DNA from: Flavobacterium kayseriense | GTDB lineage: Bacteria > Bacteroidota > Bacteroidia > Flavobacteriales > Flavobacteriaceae | Direction of reading: 5' to 3' | DNA length: 64,000 nucleotides | Assembly (NCBI RefSeq): GCF_014305095.1 | Contig: NZ_JACRUI010000003.1 | Location: forward strand, 186,001-250,000 | Part shown: positions 17,971-26,937 of the stretch, one piece after another | Layout of the letters: each line of letters opens with the position of its first letter | How positions within the stretch are numbered: position 1 is the first letter of the stretch | The notes under the pieces: generated by a model | Seen by the model: the letters and a program-made list of their open reading frames with translations, nothing else | Database searches by the model: none | Told to the model about the DNA's origin: nothing | Position numbers and translations under genes: made by a program

Positions 17971-18010
17971 TCAATTGTATTTTTCTCTTTGGTTTAGATA
18001 AACAAAAATA

Positions 18011-18747
18011 AAATATTTTGGTGAGAACGGACCTTTAACGAACTAAAGAAGTATGTTAAATTATTGAACCAAATAATTAGAGGCTTGAAGTTGTATTAAT
18101 TAAAGTAACGGATGATCTTTACTTTTAAAAGTTAATTGAAAAAGTCATTTAAAGTTCTGTTAGATGAAACTATTCTTGGTTCAACTTAAGAGTTTTGTTT
18201 TCTGTTTCCATAACAGTTCTGCTATTACTGGTGGTCCTAATCTAAATATGGTTCGAACTAACAATCAACAATATAGTAATGTATTCTTCGCAGGCATGGA
18301 AATGGCCGTAACGACAAAGGCACTCTTCCCAGAGTGCCTTATCGTCTATGATTTCTATTAACCATTCAATTCTTAAAAAACTTATATGAAATAAAACTGA
18401 CAAATGGTTTTGCACAATCTATTTTGAAACAAAAGATAATAGTACCAGCTTCAAAACCTGCATTTCATTAGTTAATTGAAATCAATACTTAAATGTACAA
18501 ATAAATTACGAATAAAACAATTTAACACTACTATTAGTCTATTTATTATGCAAAATTTAACACTTATAGCATGTTAATCATAAAATAGGTAAAATTTTCA
18601 TCCTTTGATTACTTTTAGTAGCTGTGATTCAACAATTACCATTGCTATCCGATTCACCTAATGGCTGCCGGTACAACTGATCGATTTACATCTAATTTAC
18701 TTTAGGACTATAATCACTCTCAAGACACAATATTAAGAATTATCAAT
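18011..18747. other. Gene-poor stretch at the edge of the sulfur region
   Basis: About 740 bases without a convincing gene. The one clear element is a hairpin AAGGCACTC (18317-18325) / GAGTGCCTT (18332-18340), terminator-like. The rest is AT-rich with many stops in all frames and looks like decayed sequence leading into the LytTR relic. Confidence 0.5.
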
Positions 18748-19095
18748 TCGGTGTTTGATTATTTGTTAAAGCCTATTTATTTTCAACGTTTTTTAAAATC
18801 TATCTAGTACTTTTTTTAGCTTACGCTAATGAAAAACTCAAGATAATGAACCCAAGTTTTTCAGTCAAAATTGAAGGATACCTATATGATTTCAATGTAA
18901 ATGATATTCATTTTGCAAAAAGTTGTGGAAATTACCTCAAAATTTTTTATTCAAAAAAGTATTTCTTTCCTCAGTAACTTCTAATGAACTGTAAGAAAGT
19001 CTTTTTTTTGAACTTTTCATGGCGGTTCATCAATCTTGCATAGAAGCAAGTGATAGAATTAAGAATACGGTTATTATCACAATCGAAAAAAATTA
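18748..19095 (+). pseudogene. Relic of a LytTR-family response regulator
   Basis: At 18748-18804 the plus strand encodes SVFDYLLKPIYFQRFLKSI, then TAG. This is the end of a receiver domain (DYLLKPI is the conserved Lys-Pro region of LytTR-type regulators). From 18861 a second frame reads SVKIEGYLYDF... DIHFAKSCGNYLKI, the first strands of a LytTR DNA-binding domain, then another stop. At 19018 a third frame gives AVHQSCIEASDRIKN, matching the HRSYIVN segment of the domain. The N-terminal receiver half is missing. A dead regulator gene. Confidence 0.75.
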
Positions 19096-19156
19096 GATGG
19101 GCATTACTTACATAAGGGCATTGACAGAGTTATTAAACTTAAAATTGCATTAACAA

Positions 19157-20587
19157 TCAAAAATTGAAATTGAGTATAAAGTTGATATTACTCATGTTGG
19201 TTTTATTGAAAACATAATTTTTACTCCCGTAGGTCTCCCCTAAATTGAACTTGTGCACGTACAATATTTGTGCGTCAAAACCTTTTAAAATTCCTTGAAA
19301 TTGGTAGCGAACATCTGCATTAGTCTGTATATAAGCAGGTAATGCGTATTTATTTAATGTAGCGTTTTTTACATCAGGTAAATCAAAATAACCCACTGCC
19401 AGATGCGATTTGAATATCTTTTTTGGATTCGTATATTCTATTTTGGTCATTACCGCATGTACATCTCCAAGACCTTCATTTCGTTCTCTGGCCATAAAGG
19501 TGTAAAACGGGTCTCGACCCCATTCTCGAGGCATTAAATACCTTCCTTTGGCTGTTATTCGGTTGTAATTTAAAGTTATTTCTATTTTTTTATTTTGCCA
19601 ACCTAATCTTCCTCCAAAAGTTTGAGAATTTCCATTTTTTTCAAAATAGGTTTTGCTAGGATCTTCATTCCCGCCAAAATTCAAGGCGTTTTGATAAATC
19701 GTCTGAAAACCAAAAAGTAGCTTTGAGTTTGAATTTAAGTCGTATTTATAGTCCATTTGGAACAATGCCGAATTGAATATATTCTCAGCATATTGGTTCC
19801 ATAAAAGTGTTTTTAAATTCTTTATGGATTCATTTTGCACACCTACAATATAAATTCCGTCACTGTCTAAATTCCCTGCATAACCGGATTTTGTTCCGTC
19901 AGGATTCACGCCAGTAGGATAGATACCTATTGATTCTCCAACCCTAAAATATTTCATGGTACTTCGTGGCGAAATTCCGTATAGGTAACCCACATTAATT
20001 TTAGTTTTTTTGAGTTCATTAAAATCGATCCAAATTCCATCCACTTCTGTGGGGCGCATTCTGCCGTCTTGTAAGTTTATAAACGAGGTGTTCAATAGCT
20101 GCTTTCCTATTGTTATGTCTGAATTTTTGAAGTTGTATTTGATATATAATTCTTCTAAGCGACTTAAATTGTTCTTGTTTGTTGGGTTTTGGAGATCAAA
20201 AAGCCCCACTTCATACCTATTGGAAGAATTTGTTATTGGATCCTTTTCTGATAAATCCGATGATCCAACATTATGAATGTAATATCCACTGACACCAAAT
20301 TGAAAATTATGAAATTTAGCTGTTTCAAATTTCACGCCACCGCCCAGTGCATTAGCATAATAATCAGATAGACCACTTTCATTATCGGTAGCCATGAAGA
20401 AGTAGCGGAAATGGCCGCTAAAGTTTCCGTTCTTAAAAACACTCAAAATCGATGTGGAATCAATTTTTTCATCACTTTTTTCTTTCCACATCTTTGGCTT
20501 TTCTGAGATTTCCTGATGTTGGGCCACCGAATGTATACCTAAGAGGAGAAAAAAGGTTAAAATTATTTTAGATAAAAAATAGTTCAT
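19157..20587 (-). CDS. OprD-like outer-membrane porin
   Basis: 476 residues with a signal peptide (MNYFLSKIILTFFLLLGIHSVA). The rest is alternating amphipathic strands typical of a beta-barrel, with FSGHFRYFFMATDN and LSRLEELYIKYNFKNSDITIGKQ, segments like those in OprD-type porins, and a terminal aromatic residue (NFILNFNF). It probably brings sulfur anions or other small anions into the periplasm for the SoxB- and TsdA-like enzymes encoded upstream. It has its own promoter: -7 box TATTTTTG (20616-20609) with the Crp/Fnr-type site 20638-20653 above it. Confidence 0.75.
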   Translation of the reverse strand: MNYFLSKIILTFFLLLGIHSVAQHQEISEKPKMWKEKSDEKIDSTSILSVFKNGNFSGHFRYFFMATDNESGLSDYYANALGGGVKFETAKFHNFQFGVSGYYIHNVGSSDLSEKDPITNSSNRYEVGLFDLQNPTNKNNLSRLEELYIKYNFKNSDITIGKQLLNTSFINLQDGRMRPTEVDGIWIDFNELKKTKINVGYLYGISPRSTMKYFRVGESIGIYPTGVNPDGTKSGYAGNLDSDGIYIVGVQNESIKNLKTLLWNQYAENIFNSALFQMDYKYDLNSNSKLLFGFQTIYQNALNFGGNEDPSKTYFEKNGNSQTFGGRLGWQNKKIEITLNYNRITAKGRYLMPREWGRDPFYTFMARERNEGLGDVHAVMTKIEYTNPKKIFKSHLAVGYFDLPDVKNATLNKYALPAYIQTNADVRYQFQGILKGFDAQILYVHKFNLGETYGSKNYVFNKTNMSNINFILNFNF

Positions 20588-20637
20588 TTACAAGTCTTTA
20601 ATTCTTGACAAAAATAAGCCCAACAGTACTAAAATTA

Positions 20638-20653
20638 AGTAACATTTATCACA
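20638..20653 (-). promoter_or_regulatory. Crp/Fnr-type operator of the porin gene
   Basis: Plus-strand AGTAACATTTATCACA, centred 29.5 bases upstream of the perfect -7 box TATTTTTG (20616-20609). Confidence 0.7.
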
Positions 20654-20691
20654 GTTGGGCAAATAATATCATAAATTAAATAGGCAGAATA

Positions 20692-22392
20692 CTATCTAAA
20701 AGTATAATCAACTCCACTGACTTGGGTTAGTAGTGTTTCTGGAGCATCTAGAATTATAGCGTTTTTTTGCGGTGTAGGGGTAACGGGAGAATTTTTCTTT
20801 AAGTATTCTTTCAACACAGAATGCAAAGTTGATGTCGTGTTTTTAGGATCTATAACTCCTTTCATTCTACAAAGCATGTCCTCAGGATCGCCGTCACGTT
20901 CACAGGCCATTATCGAATACATTTTTTCAGGATCTATCGGCACATTTTTTACGGTAATACTTTGTACTCTTGTTCCCATTTCTGCAAAAGCGTTGAATTG
21001 CACTTCCATTCCTTTGAACTTTACGACCCAGCCCCCAAAACGTTTTGAGGCGTCTGTAGCAAAAACATTGTTTAATTCTTTCTCTAACCAGTTTATCAAT
21101 TGTTTCCCGCTAACTTTAGCGGTTCGTACGGTACTGTCTACAGGTAGCATATCAAAAACGAATCCGTTCGTGATTGGTATATTTCCAGTTTCGTCTGGGG
21201 TGGTTTTCGGTGGGCAAAAGCGGAATCCGTTTGAAAGGTTGATGTCAATTTCTGGAAATTTCCAGTGTAGGGCACTCAATATCATCGTATCAATGGGGTT
21301 TTCCACCACAAAATAACGGTACAAAGGAATCGTGCTATACCCAACAACGGTATTAATTTGCTCTTGATAAACACTTTCTTTTTCCTTCAGTAAATTTGCA
21401 ATTTTAGGATCGGGTTTTATTTTTGGCGAAGCCACTTCTATTAATTCATAGCTATCGCTTATCACTTTCCCATCAAGAATGGTCAAATCAAGTTTTCCTA
21501 TAAAAGAACCAAATGCACCTGGCTCTACCACTTTTGAATACTTACAAACAATAGGTTTACGTACTCTTTCATGCGTATCACCGCCTAAGATATAATTTAC
21601 ACCTTCACATTCGGGTTTATTTGCCAAAGCTATCTGCTGCGACAAACCGAGATGCGCAATTATAATGACATAGCTGCACTGCTCTTGATTTCTAAGCACA
21701 TCGACGTAATGGGGCAGATTGTCTTCAGGTGGGGTATAAATGATTCCTTTACTGTAATTTGGACTTTGTCTTATGGGAACCAGAGGATCCGTGTATCCTA
21801 AAAAACCGATTTTTGCGCCTGCTACATGCCAAATATCATAGGGTTGAAAAATAAGTTCCCCACGTTTCCCTTCGCCTAAATCGTGGTACATATTGGTACA
21901 GATTTTTGGTGCATCAAGTGAACCTAATAGTGTTTGCATTCTTTTTTTTCCGTAAATCACTTCCCAATTTCCAGGTAAGTACAAGTCATAACTTAATGCA
22001 TTTAAAATGGGTACAAAAGCGGCCCCAGTGGTTTCCACGCTCAATTCGCTTCCTTGAAACATATCACCGGTATCGATGGTATAGGTATTTGGGTTTTTCT
22101 TTTTCAACTCTTTCAGCAGGGTTGCTATATAGGCATAACCCCCGGTTTTTCGAAACACCGCTTTTTCATTTTCCCAAAACAACTCGTCATGGGGATGGAT
22201 TTGGCAATGAACGTCAGTGGTCTGAAGTATCGAAATGGTTTGAGGTTTGCTAGTGTCAATATCTTTTGCTAGATCAGATTCTCCAGTTAGTTTTGTATTT
22301 GGAAGAGCAGAAAGGGGTGAAATAATCGCCGCTCCCAGACTCAGTGTTCCCACTGATTTCAAGAAATTTCTTCGATTGTTATTTGATTCCAT
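20692..22392 (-). CDS. SoxB-like periplasmic metallohydrolase
   Basis: 566 residues with a Tat signal (NNRRNFLKSVG). It belongs to the 5'-nucleotidase/SoxB metallophosphoesterase superfamily. The metal motifs read DVH (60-62), DTGDMFQGSE (107-116), IAHLGL and GGDTHE; the C-terminal nucleotidase domain follows. At 141-148 it has GNWEVIYG. The WExxYG pattern is the signature of SoxB (GHWEFTYG in sulfur oxidisers), where ordinary 5'-nucleotidases have GNHE. SoxB hydrolytically releases sulfate from carrier-bound thiosulfate. No soxX, A, Y or Z gene is present here, so its carrier or substrate must differ or be encoded elsewhere. Neighbours support a sulfur role. Confidence 0.8.
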   Translation of the reverse strand: MESNNNRRNFLKSVGTLSLGAAIISPLSALPNTKLTGESDLAKDIDTSKPQTISILQTTDVHCQIHPHDELFWENEKAVFRKTGGYAYIATLLKELKKKNPNTYTIDTGDMFQGSELSVETTGAAFVPILNALSYDLYLPGNWEVIYGKKRMQTLLGSLDAPKICTNMYHDLGEGKRGELIFQPYDIWHVAGAKIGFLGYTDPLVPIRQSPNYSKGIIYTPPEDNLPHYVDVLRNQEQCSYVIIIAHLGLSQQIALANKPECEGVNYILGGDTHERVRKPIVCKYSKVVEPGAFGSFIGKLDLTILDGKVISDSYELIEVASPKIKPDPKIANLLKEKESVYQEQINTVVGYSTIPLYRYFVVENPIDTMILSALHWKFPEIDINLSNGFRFCPPKTTPDETGNIPITNGFVFDMLPVDSTVRTAKVSGKQLINWLEKELNNVFATDASKRFGGWVVKFKGMEVQFNAFAEMGTRVQSITVKNVPIDPEKMYSIMACERDGDPEDMLCRMKGVIDPKNTTSTLHSVLKEYLKKNSPVTPTPQKNAIILDAPETLLTQVSGVDYTFR

Positions 22393-22601
22393 TTTATTTA
22401 TTTAAAAGGATTAATATTAAATCTATATTTTGTACGAAATACCTAGTATTTACGTATAATCTCTTCAAATGGGAAAACTTCACTTACTAGTACAAAATAC
22501 TATACTAATTTGCAACAAAATAGAAGCGTCCCTTTTGATTACGCTGATATTAGTTACAATACCAAAGATCATTGAGTAAGTAAATCTCTAATGAGAACTA
22601 T

Positions 22602-23027
22602 CTAAAAGCCTCCTTTTATATAACTCCAGCCTTGTTCTTGTTTCTCAACAACTTCGGCAATGCCGGCGGGAACAAATTCCACCTCAGACATAAGTTGCTC
22701 CTTGGTTATTTTTCGACTTTTCATTGTGTTTTCACAAACTACAAAACGAACCCCCTTTGCATGAAGCGCTTTAATAGCTGCGATATGTTTTGATTTTGTA
22801 AGCATCAAATACTCTAATCCCATATTGTAAACCACAACTTCGTATTTTGCTTTTGGCCAGTGAGCAGTCAAATTATTCAGCTGGTTAGTAAATGCTTTCT
22901 GTTGTATTGTATCATTGGCATTGGTAAACTGAAACACTAATTTGTGTTTATCCTGTCTTTTTTGGGCAAATGTGCCAATAGAAAAGAGGCTAAACATCAG
23001 AACAAATAAAATCGTTATATTTTTCAT
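22602..23027 (-). CDS. Secreted DsrE-like protein
   Basis: 141 residues with a signal peptide (MKNITILFVLMFSLFSIGTFAQ). The mature part follows the DsrE/DsrF fold: KLVFQFTNAN, YEVVVYNMGLEYLM, ALHAKGVRFVVCENTM. One conserved-position cysteine (VCENTM) is present, as in periplasmic DsrE-family proteins found with thiosulfate-oxidising systems. It may bind or relay sulfane sulfur in the periplasm. Cotranscribed behind the TsdA-like cytochrome gene (15-base gap). Confidence 0.8.
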   Translation of the reverse strand: MKNITILFVLMFSLFSIGTFAQKRQDKHKLVFQFTNANDTIQQKAFTNQLNNLTAHWPKAKYEVVVYNMGLEYLMLTKSKHIAAIKALHAKGVRFVVCENTMKSRKITKEQLMSEVEFVPAGIAEVVEKQEQGWSYIKGGF

Positions 23028-23042
23028 AATTGATGATTTAAA

Positions 23043-24116
23043 TTACTTTTTCTCGTCCTTCTTTTTTTGCTCTTTTATTGGTTTAAAAGGACCAAATTTG
23101 TGCTGTGTTTCAGTAAAATCATCTGAGAACGGACCAAAAGGATGATCTACCGCTTTTTTAGAAATATTTGGCCAATCCTTACTCAAATCTTTTGATGGAC
23201 GAGGCAGGTTATCAACATAAGCCGCAAGATCCCAAGACTCTTCATCGGATAACTGCGGATTTTCGTATGTAGCGCCAAGAGGCATATTGTATTTTACATA
23301 TCCTGCAAAACGACTTATTCTGTATAGTCCTGCGCCACTATTATAAGAATTGGTTCCCCAAAGTGGTGGATAGGTATATTCTTTTTTGTCCTCTGCTAAA
23401 ATTCCCTGACCGTCCACTTGGTGACAGCTTGCACATTTAGCATCGTATATTAATTTTCCTTTTACAGGATCAGCAGCCCTATCTAAAAACTCTAAATCAT
23501 AAATTCCAGAACCTTTGGCATCTTCACCCTTAGGGACATCTTTACCAATGTATTCAATATAAGCAATCATGGCCTTCATTTCTTTATCCTCTTCATTTAG
23601 ATGCTCGCCATTTAAGCTTCGTTCTAGACAATCATTGATTCGTTTGTAAATCCCTTCAATTTGTCCACTTCGACCTCTCATTTTTGGATATGTAGAAAAC
23701 ACTGACCCATAATTATTACCCCAGGGCTTTGTTCCAGCATCAAGGTGGCAATTGCTACAACTCATCCCGTTAGTTATTTTTTTGACACTACCATTTGGAC
23801 CTAAGTATTTAGCGGTATGGGAAATCAAATCTTTTCCATATTCCAACTGTTCTTTTAAAACATCATCGGTAACCAGGCTAATATCAGGAGCTTTCCAGAA
23901 GCCAGCGATTTCGTTTTGCAAAATCACTTTTTTCTTTGCATCGACATATAGTGAATCCATTTCTTTACTGTCATTTTCAAACCAAGAGCTGATAGAGGAG
24001 TGAAAAAACAGGAATGAAAACAAGAATATTACCAAGAAGATAGCAGTCGTAAAGAGCATAGTCAGCCTCTTTGCAAGGAATATGAAACGTTTAGTATTAT
24101 TTGTGTCCTTATCCAT
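23043..24116 (-). CDS. Membrane-anchored dihaem cytochrome c, TsdA-like thiosulfate dehydrogenase
   Basis: 357 residues. One N-terminal membrane helix (about 18-40) anchors two cytochrome c domains with haem motifs CSNCH (120-124) and CASCH (228-232). Cys163 in NDCLERSLNG sits where TsdA proteins carry the cysteine that acts as axial haem ligand. TsdA joins two thiosulfates to tetrathionate, or reverses this, passing electrons to haem. The C-terminus is a Lys-rich tail. It lies 6 bases after the YeeE/YedE pair and just before the DsrE-like gene in one operon. Confidence 0.85.
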   Translation of the reverse strand: MDKDTNNTKRFIFLAKRLTMLFTTAIFLVIFLFSFLFFHSSISSWFENDSKEMDSLYVDAKKKVILQNEIAGFWKAPDISLVTDDVLKEQLEYGKDLISHTAKYLGPNGSVKKITNGMSCSNCHLDAGTKPWGNNYGSVFSTYPKMRGRSGQIEGIYKRINDCLERSLNGEHLNEEDKEMKAMIAYIEYIGKDVPKGEDAKGSGIYDLEFLDRAADPVKGKLIYDAKCASCHQVDGQGILAEDKKEYTYPPLWGTNSYNSGAGLYRISRFAGYVKYNMPLGATYENPQLSDEESWDLAAYVDNLPRPSKDLSKDWPNISKKAVDHPFGPFSDDFTETQHKFGPFKPIKEQKKKDEKK

Positions 24117-24122
24117 AAGTTT

Positions 24123-24620
24123 TTAATGAACTAATTTTTCTCTGAAATATCCATATACCCAAGTTCCTGCTATCGCTGCTAAAAGAGCAACAATCATTAC
24201 CGTCGCACCCGTCCCGATTTGTGCGAATAAAGGACCAGGGCAAGCTCCAGTCATTGCCCAGCCAAAACCAAATATCAGTCCACCAAAAATTTGACCTTTA
24301 TTAAAGGTTTTGTCATGAAATTCAATCTTTTCGCCATAAATGGTCTTAACATTTAATTTTTTAATTAGAAAAACAGATATAGCCCCAACCACAACTGCAC
24401 TTCCTATAAGTCCATACATATGAAAAGACTGGAAATGGAACATTTCTTGTATACGGTACCAACTGATAACTTCGGCTTTAATAAAAAGAATACCAAATAA
24501 GACACCCACGATTAAGTACTTTATATTATGATACCATTTGTGATCCAATGCACTCTCGTTTACACATATAGTGTCGAGAGAACGAGTTTCGAAATCTGTA
24601 TTTTGATCTTTAATTTGCAT
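24123..24620 (-). CDS. YeeE/YedE-family transporter, second half protein
   Basis: 165 residues with four or five hydrophobic helices and the family motif GFGWAMTGACPGPLFAQIG (about residues 118-136). Full-length YeeE/TsuA thiosulfate transporters are about 350 residues; here, as in many Bacteroidetes, the transporter is split into two genes. This is the downstream half. It probably moves thiosulfate or another reduced sulfur species across the inner membrane. Confidence 0.85.
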   Translation of the reverse strand: MQIKDQNTDFETRSLDTICVNESALDHKWYHNIKYLIVGVLFGILFIKAEVISWYRIQEMFHFQSFHMYGLIGSAVVVGAISVFLIKKLNVKTIYGEKIEFHDKTFNKGQIFGGLIFGFGWAMTGACPGPLFAQIGTGATVMIVALLAAIAGTWVYGYFREKLVH

Positions 24621-24632
24621 ATCGAATAATTT

Positions 24633-25202
24633 TTAAAGTGAAAGAATATAAGGTAAAATAAAATTTGCCATAATCAATCCGCCAATGAAGAAACAACAAG
24701 TCGCAACAAGCGACGGCCATTGTAAATTAGACAAACCTGAAATGGAGTGACCACTGGTACAACCTCCAGCATAACGAGAGCCAAAACCAACTAAGAAACC
24801 ACCTATAACGATCATAATGAATCCCTTGAGAGTCAATAGATTTTCCCAAGAGAAAATTTGTTCAGGTAACATACCGTTGATGTTTGTAATTCCGTAAGTT
24901 GCTAAATCTGTTCTCAGGCCAGCGTCAATAATAATTGGATCGGGGTTTGACAGAAAACTAAATGCAACAATACCACCAATTAAAATTCCCATCACGAAAA
25001 ACATATTCCAAATTTCTTTTTTCCAATCATAAGTGAAAAATGGAATACTTGCTGGCATACACATCGCACATGTGTGTCGTAAAGTTCCACTTATTCCAAA
25101 GGATTTGTTTCCTAGGATTAATAGTGCTGGGACAGTAAGTCCAACTAATGGTCCGGCTATATACCAAGGCCAAGGTTGTCTAATAAGTTCTAAAATTTCC
25201 AT
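24633..25202 (-). CDS. YeeE/YedE-family transporter, first half protein
   Basis: 189 residues, four or more membrane helices. The signature GFGSRYAGGCTSGHSISG (about 141-158) contains the Cys implicated in thiosulfate transport in the TsuA family. First gene of the operon yeeE-like, yedE-like, tsdA-like, dsrE-like. The transcript is predicted to be controlled by the Crp/Fnr-type operator at 25250-25265. Confidence 0.88.
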   Translation of the reverse strand: MEILELIRQPWPWYIAGPLVGLTVPALLILGNKSFGISGTLRHTCAMCMPASIPFFTYDWKKEIWNMFFVMGILIGGIVAFSFLSNPDPIIIDAGLRTDLATYGITNINGMLPEQIFSWENLLTLKGFIMIVIGGFLVGFGSRYAGGCTSGHSISGLSNLQWPSLVATCCFFIGGLIMANFILPYILSL

Positions 25203-25249
25203 ATTTTTTTTTTAGTCTTGTAAAATTCACTTTTAAAAAAGAAAATTTG

Positions 25250-25265
25250 TGTAACTTATGTCACA
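25250..25265 (-). promoter_or_regulatory. Crp/Fnr-type operator of the thiosulfate operon
   Basis: Plus-strand TGTAACTTATGTCACA; the symmetry extends two bases on each side (TGTG...CACA). It lies 48 bases upstream of the first start codon. The -7 box at the position used by other members is a poor match here. Confidence 0.7.
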
Positions 25266-25390
25266 CAAGAAAAAAAAATATGTAATAAATGACATATGGA
25301 AGAGAAATTATCCTATATAATTGTTAATTAATTAGTTATTAATCTTGATGCATAATAAAAATTAGTGTTTGATGAAATGCTGCTAAATAA

Positions 25391-25418
25391 AAAAGTGCTT
25401 GATTTCTCAAACACTTTT
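25391..25418 (-). terminator. Hairpin terminator
   Basis: AAAAGTGCTTGA pairs with TCAAACACTTTT apart from one opposed base, with a T-rich tail on the minus strand, about 20 bases beyond the stop of the gene at 25439. Confidence 0.65.
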
Positions 25419-25438
25419 TAACAAATTAAAACTAGAAT

Positions 25439-25654
25439 TTATGATTTTTTTTCTACTTTTTTAGATGAACAGCATGCGTCTTTCTTGCCTTTACCTTGCT
25501 CTTTTGTATCACTACCACAAGACTTCTTTTCTTGAGTAGAACATGATTTTTCAGTTCTTACTTTTTTCTTTTGTTTAGGTTCTTGTTCTTGAGCATTTAT
25601 GTTTATTGAGAACAAGACTGCCACTAATACTAATGATGAAACTATTTTTTTCAT
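25439..25654 (-). CDS. Small secreted Lys/Cys-rich protein
   Basis: 71 residues: a signal peptide (MKKIVSSLVLVAVLFSININAQ) and a mature part of about 50 residues, mostly Lys, Glu, Gln and Ser with several cysteines (KSCSTQEKKSCGSD, DACCSSKK). Composition suggests metal or sulfane-sulfur binding in the periplasm, but no family is recognised. First of a short run of small envelope-protein genes. Confidence 0.6.
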   Translation of the reverse strand: MKKIVSSLVLVAVLFSININAQEQEPKQKKKVRTEKSCSTQEKKSCGSDTKEQGKGKKDACCSSKKVEKKS

Positions 25655-25702
25655 TTTATTATGTTTTTATTTATTGAATATGTAAAATTTTATTTTATGC
25701 AA

Positions 25703-26032
25703 TTAAGAGTTGGTCTCTGGAGGCTGCCAAATAGTATTATAGTAATTCGAAATCAGTTCTTTTTCGAAAAATAATTTTTGTTCACTTATGGACTCAAAAT
25801 TATGGTCTTTTTTAAATACAAATTCTATTTGGTTGATTATAAATTGCCCTATATTAAAATTTAAAATACATTTCTCTTTTTGACAGCCATATGGCATACT
25901 GTTATGAACAGCAATATTCTTTTGACAAGCCGATTCAGATTTTAGAGCATAATGCATTTTTACAATTCTAACCGTGGGCAACACTGTTAGCATTATAATA
26001 TAAACGCATAATGTAGTTATCAAAAATTTCAT
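25703..26032 (-). CDS. Small membrane protein with terminal IWQPP motif, paralogue 1
   Basis: 109 residues. An N-terminal hydrophobic helix (MKFLITTLCVYIIMLTVLPTVRIVKM) is followed by a short Cys-containing segment and a C-terminus YYNTIWQPP. It is clearly related to the protein at 28964-29293 in its first 26 residues and its tail; the middle has diverged. The two copies bracket the DUF2202/Kelch/CxxCH genes. Function unknown. Confidence 0.65.
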   Translation of the reverse strand: MKFLITTLCVYIIMLTVLPTVRIVKMHYALKSESACQKNIAVHNSMPYGCQKEKCILNFNIGQFIINQIEFVFKKDHNFESISEQKLFFEKELISNYYNTIWQPPETNS

Positions 26033-26133
26033 CGTTATATAAATGTATAAAATATTCTTTTGTATTATTTTTTGAATTGATTTAAAAATTTATATCGGCT
26101 TATCTTCGGATTAAAGCAGCTTTTCTATTCTAA

Positions 26134-26742
26134 TTAATTATTTCCGCAGCCCCCGCTTGGAGCACTTATAATACTATTATATTCTTCTAAAGAAATAAAT
26201 TGTGGTTCATAGCTTACCTCATTATTGATCAGTTCAGTTGTAAAAGAACGAATGTGATTTTTTGAGCCACAGGCTAGATTACTATAAACAGTTAATAAAT
26301 CTGATTTTGAAGTATTTATTATAAAGTCATCAATATCATTTATATCTAAATCTTCAATAGTCGCACCAACTTTTAATGCTTCAACCAATGAAATATTAGA
26401 TTGTATAATTAAATTATTATACAACACTTGCAGGTCCTGATTTACAAAAATCCCCACTTGAACAGAGGCAGGATCTAGAATTCTGTATTTATTTAATAAT
26501 GATAAAACGCTATTCATATGTGTTTGCTCACTTTGAGAAATGCTATTAAAAATAGCCAATTTGTATTTATTATAGGAATAAATATAAACATCATGAGCTA
26601 GTTTTTCTTCCTCTCTTAAAAATTTAAGATCGTTTATTTCATTTTGTGTCAATGGAACTACAGTATCGGTGTTAACATTTTCATTCGTACAGTTGCTAAA
26701 CAGTAATCCTGTTAAAAAAGCAACAAATATTTTTATTTTCAT
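26134..26742 (-). CDS. DUF2202 ferritin-like lipoprotein
   Basis: 202 residues with a lipoprotein signal (FLTGLLFSNCTNEN). The body has the DUF2202 pattern LKFLREEEKLAHDVYIYSYNKY...QSEQTHMNSVLSLLNKY, with Glu/His pairs in helices spaced like the metal ligands of ferritin-like diiron proteins, and a second half LACGSKNHIRSFT. Exported DUF2202 proteins often accompany redox or metal systems; the reaction is unknown. An operator of the sulfur regulon lies upstream at 26799. Confidence 0.82.
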   Translation of the reverse strand: MKIKIFVAFLTGLLFSNCTNENVNTDTVVPLTQNEINDLKFLREEEKLAHDVYIYSYNKYKLAIFNSISQSEQTHMNSVLSLLNKYRILDPASVQVGIFVNQDLQVLYNNLIIQSNISLVEALKVGATIEDLDINDIDDFIINTSKSDLLTVYSNLACGSKNHIRSFTTELINNEVSYEPQFISLEEYNSIISAPSGGCGNN

Positions 26743-26798
26743 AATTATATTTTTTGAATTAATATGAAGTAAATTTAGTAAAAGAACTCTTTTTTAGA

Positions 26799-26814
26799 TG
26801 TAACATTAGTCACT
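26799..26814 (-). promoter_or_regulatory. Crp/Fnr-type operator of the DUF2202 gene
   Basis: Plus-strand TGTAACATTAGTCACT, with a one-mismatch -7 box TAAATTTA (26777-26770) at the standard distance of 29.5 bases from the centre. Confidence 0.65.
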
Positions 26815-26937
26815 TATAGAATTTAAAAAAGAGTCTTAAGCAAATATTAATTTTAATTAGAATCAAACCTATGGTAAAAATAAGTAGGAGAGTAGGAGAG
26901 CTTTCTTTTCCTTTTTGTTTTTTTTATTATTGAGAAA

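Noticed and set aside
18164..18361. 65-codon plus-strand frame in the gene-poor stretch
   Set aside because: No recognisable domain; it runs through a hairpin and ends in decayed sequence.
20692..22392. Ordinary 5'-nucleotidase/UshA
   Set aside because: The GNHE box is replaced by GNWEVIYG as in SoxB and the neighbours are sulfur genes, although nucleotidase activity is not excluded.
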